A program made the translations under genes and the position numbers. 64,000 nucleotides of DNA from Owenia fusiformis (Eukaryota > Annelida > Polychaeta > Sabellida > Oweniidae), in NCBI GenBank assembly GCA_903813345.2, contig CAIIXF020000009.1, positions 35,705,759-35,769,758 on the forward strand. The letters are read 5' to 3'. How positions within the stretch are numbered: position 1 is the first letter of the stretch; every line of letters begins with the position of its first letter. This document shows, piece after piece, positions 26,690 through 64,000 of the stretch. The notes beneath the pieces were generated by a model. The model saw only the letters and a list, made by a program, of their open reading frames with translations, was not told the DNA's origin and ran no database searches.

Positions 26690-28152
26690 GGCTAATTGCC
26701 AAGTTAATTATTTATAAGTCATATGTGTAGTGCCAGAATCAGACTTCAGATGGTAGCACTGACATATATCCAGGAATTCTGGGAAATCCAAAATGGCCAC
26801 CACAAACATTTGTTAATGTTGTAAGTGTCATGGATGTCTGCAAGCCAAATGTTGATGTGTCTCCATAGTGATGTACAAATTGGATATTGTATCCATATTC
26901 ACTTGTAAACAATGTACATATATTTGTATACAATATGTACAATTATATGATTGCCAATTGATTCAACAGTGACAAAAACAAGATGTAAATATAATTAGCA
27001 TGAACAGAACAAGTGGGAGCTATTTACAAAAGAGCTAAATTCATAGGATCCAGAAGAAGAGGTTGATTTGAAAACAGTAAATGCTGTAGAGCTAGTGCAA
27101 TTGTAGCAAATGGTAATTTGAACCATTTTGATTGAATTCAGATTATTTATGGTATACTGTTCAAACATTCAGTTTGACAGTTCCATGCATGTCCATGAAG
27201 TGAATCAAGCGATTGATTCTATTGGATGATGGATACACCAAATTAAGCATTGTTTAATATTTTGTACATTTTTATATTATACAGTATAAAAAGGAATTAA
27301 CCATTTAAAATATTGTACTTAGCATTTATAAACACACCCTTGTGATGATTTCATATGTTTTCAAATGTGTTTCCTCAAAATTCTTATTCCAAAATACTTT
27401 GGAATGGTATCAAAATGATTCTGTTCATTATTTTCATATTTGAAAGCAAATTGATGCAATCTTATATAAGGGTGCTAGTGCAGTTTTGTAGTATTTCTCA
27501 TTGCCTTGCTTAAAAAAGTAACTTTGATATTCACAAAAGATCTCAAATCAATATTGCTACTTAAATAAACCTTACAATTTTACACATAGATTTCAACAAA
27601 AAGATATTAAAATTTATCATTAAGAAGATCAAAATTTAGTTATCATTTATTTAATACAGTATATGAAATTCTAAATTGTCTTGTATTTCATTGTTGTTTA
27701 CACAATTTGTAAAACTGTTTCGCATGGACAACTATGACTGAGTTGCTGATTGCAAATCACTTGAGGTATATGTAAAGACATTTTGCCATTATATGGGAAG
27801 CAATGACACAGTATTTTTAGATTTTTCTAGTGCTGTAAGTGTTAAAGTGATTCGTAATAAAATAGATAAATGAACTTTGTTAAAAATATCTTTTGGTACA
27901 TGAGCGTGTAGATCACTTGCAAACTAAGAAGTGATATATAATTTGTAAATCCAATGCAAGACTGGGATATGTAGTGCTAGTAAAATATTCCATTGTTCAT
28001 ATATCATTATGACATCACATTGTAGTCTCACATTCATATTTTCACCTTGTATATTTCATCACCATTTCTCATACAAATTCAATATAAGTCATTCATATCA
28101 CTCACCAAATTACATATAGACTGTACAGTGTATATTGCGCATACATTTTATA

Positions 28153-28416
28153 TGTAACTTGTGCAGTATATTACACATATATGTAACTTGTGCAGAATAT
28201 TGCGCATGTATGTAACTTGTGCAGTATATTGCGCATATATGTAATTTGTGCAGTATATTGTGCATGTATGTAACTTGTGCAGTATATTGCACATATATGT
28301 AACTTGTGCAGTATATTGCGCATGTATGTAACTTGTGCAGTATATTGCACATATATGTAACTTGTGCAGTATATTGCGCATGTATGTAGCATGTACAGCA
28401 TATATTGTGCATATGT
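28153..28416. repeat. 29-bp minisatellite with two alternating unit types
   Basis: Eight near-perfect 29-bp units (TGTAACTTGTGCAGTATATT plus GCGCATGTA or GCACATATA) and a decayed ninth. The last units alternate strictly between the two endings, giving a 58-bp dimer. It lies in the probable UNC5 3' UTR. Long open frames on the - strand here are products of the array. Confidence 0.95.
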
Positions 28417-29421
28417 AAGAATCAGTCTCTGATGTTTGATCACTTAGATTGTAAGCCATAAGTTGCAGGTATTAAAACTGGGGTATTGTATGTTTTAACT
28501 CCATACCTGTATGTAGTACTTGTTTTTATGATTTGCAAATCTGTGATCAGATAATAGCAGATTTGTACATAAAATATCCAAATTTTGTGATACTTGATTT
28601 AATAGGTATTACATGTACATGTAAAATGATGTTCAGAGTTCAGTCTGCAGTAAGGGGATATAAAATTGTTTCTTGGAGATGCATCTTTCATTTTTAGAAA
28701 ATACGAAACATCTAGACAGAAGGATGAGTTTTCACCTTTGTAAAGCTTAAAACTTAAAAATATATAAGCGAACTTTTTATTTACTTCATTGTATTTAAAG
28801 TTTTCATTCACACCAGAGTAACCAAGTTGGATAGTTCTCCAAGAAATGCTGACATATCCCATGATATGCAAGAGTCGAACCTGTAGAAAAATGAGTATTT
28901 ATTTATTTGTGTTACTAAGTACACAGTAGAGCAGGCTAGAATTCCAGATAGACTTAGAGTCCCAATACTGATGTAGAATAAGGCCACAATATAGTCATAA
29001 CCATTGTTTGTAGACAGTATCCATGGTAACCAATTTGTAGCCGTAACCATGGCAACAGAATCATCTGTTCTATGTTTAAATGAGCATATTGTAAGCTTTC
29101 ATTGATAATAGATTTATATTTTTGAAAGGATAACATTTTCATCATTAAGGATTGACAGGTTGTATTTTTGGAACTCATTGATTTCAGTTGTAATTTATTT
29201 TGGTGCTTGTAAAGTCTCTGAAATTGTGTTGATATTGTGTCCGCCATGATTGGGTCACTTATTGTAGAGTATCCTATAGTATGTGCATCGTTTTGTTTTC
29301 GAAGCACTCTTGATTTGTTATATATTGTTTGAAGGGGTTTGATCATCTTTTGTAAATTGCTACTACAAGACAATCAGATGTTATGTTGTACTTTAGCTTA
29401 TATAGACTTCTTTTCTCACCT

Positions 29422-29562
29422 TATTATGGTCAAAGTACTACATACTATGGTAAAAGTACTACATACTATGGTAAAAGTAGAAAATGCTATGGTAAAGGTA
29501 CTACATACTATGGTAAAAGTAGAAAATGCTATGGTAAAAGTACTAAATACTATGGTAAAAGT
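29422..29562. repeat. 21-bp minisatellite, about seven copies
   Basis: Units TACTATGGTAAAAGTACTACA and variant TGCTATGGTAAAAGTAGAAAA. Because 21 is a multiple of three, frames stay open across it, but there is no sign of a gene. Confidence 0.92.
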
Positions 29563-29724
29563 AAAATCTTTGCATTTCATTATACAATACATTTATTTAT
29601 TTACATCTGTTATGATTTGTGTGAAGTAAATTCTTCATGTTTAGTTCCTTTCAGAATATTGCTTTTACCCATTTAGTTTTTGCTATACTGTTTGTCAGAT
29701 GATGTAATGCATTTGTATATATAA

Positions 29725-29742
29725 AATAAAAATATAAATAAA
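29725..29742 (+). terminator. Candidate poly(A) signals of UNC5
   Basis: AATAAA occurs at 29725-29730 and 29737-29742. It is followed by GCTTTTTCATGTG and TCTTTTGTTTCTCC, a T/GT-rich downstream element as expected for cleavage about 15-20 nt after the hexamer. Confidence 0.45.
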
Positions 29743-30326
29743 GTACTACAAGCTTTTTCATGTGACATACTCTTTTGTTTCTCCATGGTATAAAGTACGA
29801 TCCTCATCCGCTAACTTATCACTTATGATTGTATCATAAAGACACTTGTTCAGACAAAATATATTAGTATTCATCATATAACACATTTGAAGATAAGGAT
29901 TAAAGTCAATAAGGGCAAATCAGTTATAATTTTGTCACAGTCCTAACAGAACTTATATTGCTGTAAATGGAGATGTATGGGATACACTCACGTATGTAGA
30001 CCTCATTTTTGGAATAAGTTTGTCAATTTCTTGATCAGCCAATACACTATATGAAAAATAGCATCCTAAGGGATGTTCTCCAAAGGTTTTTTGTAAAAGT
30101 ACAACTTTTTCTCATGTATAGTTTCTGATGCCCTTGCAGGTAACAATTTATCTCAAAATATTTAAAAGCCATGTATATGTGGTTTTTTTCATAGCCAGAG
30201 GTCCAAATGCTAAGTATGAAAGTAAATGTGGCACATTGGATCCAGTAAAAATAATTATTAGAATTTCACCCCAAAAGGTATTGGAGAATGTGAGTATCCA
30301 GGCAGAATAATAGAAACAAGGCAAAA

Positions 30327-30453
30327 TGTCACCACCATTTGTAACAGACACAAATCGCCAACCGCCGTCACAAAAAAACAAAGACTTAACAATATGTTAC
30401 CACTTTTTGGTGGTGACAGACTTACAATATGCCACCACTTTTTGGTGGTGACA
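30327..30453. mobile_element. MITE, TGTCACCACC family, copy 1
   Basis: TGTCACCACC at the left, GGTGGTGACA at the right, with TTTGTAACAGAC near the left end. The right end is duplicated: TACCACTTTTTGGTGGTGACA-like units end at 30420 and at 30453. 127 bp, no coding capacity. Confidence 0.75.
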
Positions 30454-30610
30454 TAATAAGTACAAACAAAACAAGCAGTGATATTCCATGTTTTATTCTT
30501 TATTTTTAATATTATAATTTTAAATTGGAAAAAGATAATAACGGGACTACACATGTCCAATCTAAACCACATACAGAAATTTTTACATCTTTATAGTAAC
30601 ATTAATATTC

Positions 30611-31085
30611 TATAGATGGCAGCATCTCTTATAAGAGGAGTCAATCAAACTTCCAATGTAGTAATGTACTAGACCTACCCTGGGGTTCATTTTTGGTACA
30701 ATCATAACTTACAATTCCGGGAAAGCCATTGTCTACTTTTTGACGAATGACTTGTAACTAGATCTAATTTACAACTGTTCCAAAAATGGAAAACTGACCC
30801 CTGGAGCTCAGAAACTAAGATTTATTAGACACACACTCTTGAAAAGCGTTGTCTAATCAGATATATTTGCTGTATTCAAAATGGGCAATTTTAAAACAAA
30901 ATTTATTAAGTTCCATCCATCCCCTGAAAATATACTTAAAATGTGCATTGTGTTAATGAATGAGCTATGATGAAATATATCCCCTCCCCTTACTAAGTTA
31001 TTGTTCCATTCTAATAAACTGGACAGCAAATATGTGAGCTTTTTGGAAGCAAACGTGAACAAAAAATATACTACTGCCATCTATA
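30611..31085. mobile_element. Possible MITE bracketed by TATAGATGGCAG
   Basis: TATAGATGGCAG at 30611-30622 and its exact complement CTGCCATCTATA at 31074-31085, 475 bp apart. Related words (TAGATGGCAGCA, ACTGCCATCTATA) recur at about 25658, 50868 and 50913. No target duplication was confirmed. Confidence 0.45.
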
Positions 31086-34000
31086 CGATTTGTGAATCTA
31101 TAATGAGCGTAATACTAGTGAGTTGATACAAACAGGGACCGTTATAGCATTTCCCCTGTGTTATGTTGAATCTAAAACTATACCATTATCACACTATCTT
31201 AGAATCCATCAAGCAAAATGTAAATACTTATGTTGTCAATAATATATCCTTATTTTCCAAAAAATACACATTTAACATTTTACAGATGCGCTTAAATGTG
31301 CATCTTTGTAATTAAAAGATGATGTTTGAAAATGAGCAAAATCTTCAAATATTTCTCTATCTAGTCTTAGATTTTACATATTTGCAAGCATGACCTCTAT
31401 ATGATTTAATGAAAGTTAAAACACACACATTTAATTTTTTACAATATCCAGAAAGTGTAAAAATACTGTGCCAATAGATCTGTACTTGATATGAACTGAA
31501 CTGAGTGCTCTCAAGTACATTGTACGATTGTACATTGTACGATTGTACATCGTACAATGAAGTAATGTGCTGTGAGAGGAGCCCAGTCAGTTACAGAAAC
31601 AACTTATCTGATGATTTTTATTGATGTATTATGATTTCAAATTCAGTGATAATGAAACTGGTGAAAAAATCATGTATTGCGGATACACCAGAGAGTATAT
31701 TGCACTCATACACATTTAAAACATAATCTCTGAAAAATTACAAAATTTCCAAAACTGTTGACACATCTAAATAAAAACTGATCGTTTACTTTTTAAACTT
31801 TCAATGACAAAATGGTGAATTGATCTTAACAAAATGCCATACTATGGATTGTGACTTACTGAGCAAAATAAAGTGTTCTGTTTTTTTCTAGATGCTTTAC
31901 CTACGAATCAAAATTACAATATACATCAGTTTCTCTATTACATCAGTGAAGGAAAAAACACAAATATTAAATATGAATTCTTACACTATTGGCAAAAATT
32001 GTGATATACCTTGCAACAACAGCAGACATGTACGTAATAATAAAAAGAAAACAAATGTAAATGTTTGAATAAAATTTAGTATCTCGTAGGATACTTCAAT
32101 AATAACATGTTTTAAGTTCCATATATGTACATACATTGCAAGATTCTATTTACAAGGATGCGCTGTTATCTTTTACAGCACCAAATTTAGTACATGTCAT
32201 TTTTCCTGCTATTCCAACTGACTGTAAAAATTATAGCAAAATTTGTTATTAACGATATTTGCTTCATATTGAACTATACTAACTTCTGATATTCATAATG
32301 AAACTATAATCTTTGAATTTTATTATAATTTCTTGTCACATGGTGCTTAACAAAAACTAAAACAAAAAATAACTACGAAACATTTTTACTCCAATTTCTA
32401 TATCACCCAAATTATGACTGAATATTCCTGAGGGGCTTAGGCATTATACAATTTTCATAATATATTCTCACTTTTGATCGTATGGTAGTTTGGGACCATG
32501 AATATACAGGAATATAGCTATGGCTATAGTAATATGGTACAGGTTGCTGTACAAGACAAAATGAATAGTACCTACATATTTTTCTTCACATTTGATTTTT
32601 AGCTAAAAATTATGACATCATCAGAACTCTTTTTCTAATAGCCAATCAAAATCATCTTTACCATGTAAACCACCGTGCAGTTTCCAGAGTCAAGACACCA
32701 TACTACATGTACATGTAGGTTTTACTTGATAGAAATATTAATAAATGCCAGTTAATAACATTTTCACTATGTGTAGTACATTGTGTGATGAAGATGCAAT
32801 GTGGACTACTTTCATCTGTGTCTATTTCTGTATTCCATTAAACCATCGCAGGTACAATGAAATCTAGTTTTAGAGAAAAATTGCTAAATTTCCACAATTT
32901 CTGTGAATAGTCCGCAAATTTGCAATTCACAGCAAAATTATATGCGATTCAAATGTTTGTCATAGGTGGCAGCACTAGCAATGTGACTCTCCATGACAAT
33001 TGTCGGGTTTCACTAAATTGATTCCGTGACATTTGCTACAACCCACCTGTCAAGCAAATGTCAATCAACATAAATATGAAATAATAAAATGTTAAAGTGC
33101 TCTCTGACAACTTATATCAAAAATGATTAAAATTGTTTGTACCATATAAAATTAATAAATGTACGCTATTAATCAATGAAAATCATTAATATTTTTATAG
33201 GTTTTCATAAGAAAATGTAAATGAAAAAAGCATGGTAGTAGAGAAACCCTTTTTAAAAATAAAAAATAGCCCAAAAAACCAAGATACAATATAGAAGATG
33301 TAAAACTATGAAAAAAATAAAAATTCCGAGAAAGTAGCCATGCAAAGCATCTATAAAACTGGAGATCTAGGCACATACATGCATGTATGTACAGGTATCT
33401 AACCTTCAAACGATACATAGAGTCAGAAATAAAACATGTACTACAAATAGTGTAAAAGTAATCTATAAACTCAGAAAGTGCCACCTTTTTCTGAAGTATA
33501 AAAAGCCATATAAACAAAAGACAAAACATTTATGTACAAGTTCAAATGAAAGTTTCATAAAAGTAGGCATTCTTCCCATGTCATGTTAATTTGTCCATTA
33601 ATAAGCAAATATGAATGAATACATATAGGTATGGTTCAATTTTGAAATACATATTGTTCTGAATTGCTCTATCACAGAAATTTTACTGTATATGTATCTA
33701 GTATCCCTTCTTGGAAACAGATTATATGTGATTTTTGGATTTCTCCTCAATTCGTCTTGCATTATACATTTACAAGAAAAATTTAAATTTAATAATAATC
33801 ATCTTTACTATTGCTAAATGATTGCTAAATGTTCTAAACAAGGATTGTTCAATGCTCTTGTTATATTGCTTTGGTACGAGAACTTTGTGCAACGAAAAAT
33901 TTGTCAAACAAGCGGCTTGTAAAAGACATGAATGTGAGCCCTCTTTATGGATATAATAATATTTCTAGATTGCAACTAATATAATATAAAAGCATAAATG

Positions 34001-34761
34001 AAGTACTGTACCTTCAGTATAATGCTCTAAACATGGAAATCATTTATATAATATAAAATAACATACATAACTGATAACAACTGACTAACATATGTATATG
34101 GACAGTAGTTGATAACATTGTAATTTTACATCATCATAATCTGGTGTGCTAGATCACTTTTCTGGGGAGCATAATATCACCCAGTTTCATCGGAGCATAT
34201 TGCACATTGTGATTATTGGTTTAAAGACTTGTCATCGCAAGTTAAAAAATTTGTACAACCAATTTATATACAGATATCAATCAATGATCCAGTTTACCCC
34301 TTGGCTGCCTCCTCTCTGGCCCACATAGAACTTCAACAATCACATGATGTAGACAAAGATCTAAATGTTCTAGACAAATTGCTCTATGTGGATCACAAAC
34401 ATTCCCTAGCATCATTCAGTCTATTTGCACTTTGCTTTACGCCATTAAGAAAAGTCTTTTGCAAAATAAAAAACAAACAGAAAATCAGGAATGTGTAAGT
34501 CACAGCAGACAGCATTCGTCAAAATGAGGCTGTTGGCTGATTTCCCATAATGCTTTGAAGGTTGCAGACGACAAAGTGACTCAGTGGCTCAGTGCCATAG
34601 AAGATGGAGTCTTACAAAAAGCACTAACAGAGGCAGGCCTGTAGAAAGTGATGAAACTGACATGGGATTAAAAGAAATCTCATGTTGATAGAAAGCTGTC
34701 GAGACAAAGCTACACTGCTCTCTATCAAGTGCACACTAGAACCACGTACATGGTGAAACAA

Positions 34762-63764
<29,003 letters not shown>

Positions 63765-64000
63765 TTATATACTAGTCAATTGTGTATGATGAAGGATTCT
63801 TTTGGTAATGTAGGTTTGTCTGCAGTGGGTGAATATAGGTAAATGTAATGTTTCATGTGTATGTATGTTACCACTTTTCAAAATCAATCTTTTCGTATAG
63901 ATTCCACTAATCCATGTTGATAATATGTATATCTATTTATGTCATAACACTTTGGAAAAAATCAATCATTATGGAAAACAACATTTAAGGTAATTATTAT

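Larger units (their letters stand above)
26690..29756 (+). other. unc5: Probable UNC5 3' untranslated region
   Basis: AT-rich, with no exon-like frame. The first strong poly(A) signal cluster with a T-rich downstream element is AATAAA at 29725 and 29737, so cleavage near 29755 is likely. An earlier AATAAA near 27564 would give a much shorter UTR. The stretch contains the 29-bp array at 28153-28416 and the 21-bp array at 29422-29562. The UTR limits are inferred. Confidence 0.5.
29757..34761. other. Tail-to-tail junction of UNC5 and CaMKII; probable CaMKII 3' UTR
   Basis: No convincing coding frame on either strand. UNC5 ends from the left and CaMKII from the right, so the genes converge. Read on the - strand, AATAAA hexamers near 30487-30500 (TTTATTCTTTATTTT on +) could end a CaMKII 3' UTR of about 4.2 kb; shorter UTRs are equally possible. 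It holds the TGTCACCACC-type MITE at 30327-30453, the TATAGATGGCAG-bracketed block at 30611-31085, and a nested palindrome at 31512-31556 built from CATTGTACGA and its complement. Confidence 0.5.

Noticed and set aside
28110-28459. Three overlapping repetitive frames on the - strand
   Set aside because: Products of the 29-bp array. The period is not a multiple of three, so all frames are open in turn.
29339-29676. Two repetitive frames with YYGKS/MVKV repeats
   Set aside because: Produced by the 21-bp array; no start context or homology.

Overview
The window is AT-rich eukaryotic DNA with spliceosomal introns, many short tandem arrays and many short inverted-repeat (MITE-like) elements. The genes point to a bilaterian animal. 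Gene style and the repeat at 7640-8498 suggest a lophotrochozoan, probably a mollusc, but that assignment is inference. No rRNA, tRNA, CRISPR array, bacterial operon or virus-derived element was recognised.

Layout. (1) 1-29756, + strand: the 3' two thirds of an UNC5-type netrin receptor gene. Eleven exons (4020-26689) encode two thrombospondin type 1 repeats, a short juxtamembrane exon, a transmembrane exon, a cytoplasmic linker, ZU5, UPA and a C-terminal death domain. The signal peptide and Ig-domain exons lie to the left of the window. A roughly 3 kb stretch after the stop is the probable 3' UTR. (2) 29757-34761: the tail-to-tail junction with the next gene, probably including its long 3' UTR. 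(3) 34762-63710, - strand: calcium/calmodulin-dependent protein kinase II (CaMKII), from the catalytic-loop exon through the kinase C-lobe, autoinhibitory helix, variable linker and association domain to the stop. The ATP-lobe exons lie to the right of the window. (4) 36276-37700, + strand: an intronless type II membrane protein resembling fucosyltransferase-fold glycosyltransferases, nested antisense inside a CaMKII intron.

Most notable points. The CaMKII linker region is spread over about 13 kb and holds several short phase 1-1 exons: three strong and two weaker candidates. In the intron just before the association domain, on the same strand, is an open frame (40926-41124). It encodes a hydrophobic, then basic, N-terminus that could splice in frame to the association domain. 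That is the arrangement that makes alpha-KAP in vertebrates, so it is reported as a candidate KAP-like alternative first exon. UNC5 has a 36-nt in-frame exon directly before its transmembrane exon, a likely cassette.

Introns carry a perfect-ended 737-bp foldback element, a TTAA-flanked piggyBac-type MITE, three copies of a TGTCACCACC-ended MITE, several hairpins, and minisatellites with 21-, 23/138-, 29-, 37- and about 54-bp periods. UNC5 acts in axon guidance and CaMKII in calcium signalling. Both are neuronal, but nothing in the sequence shows co-regulation.
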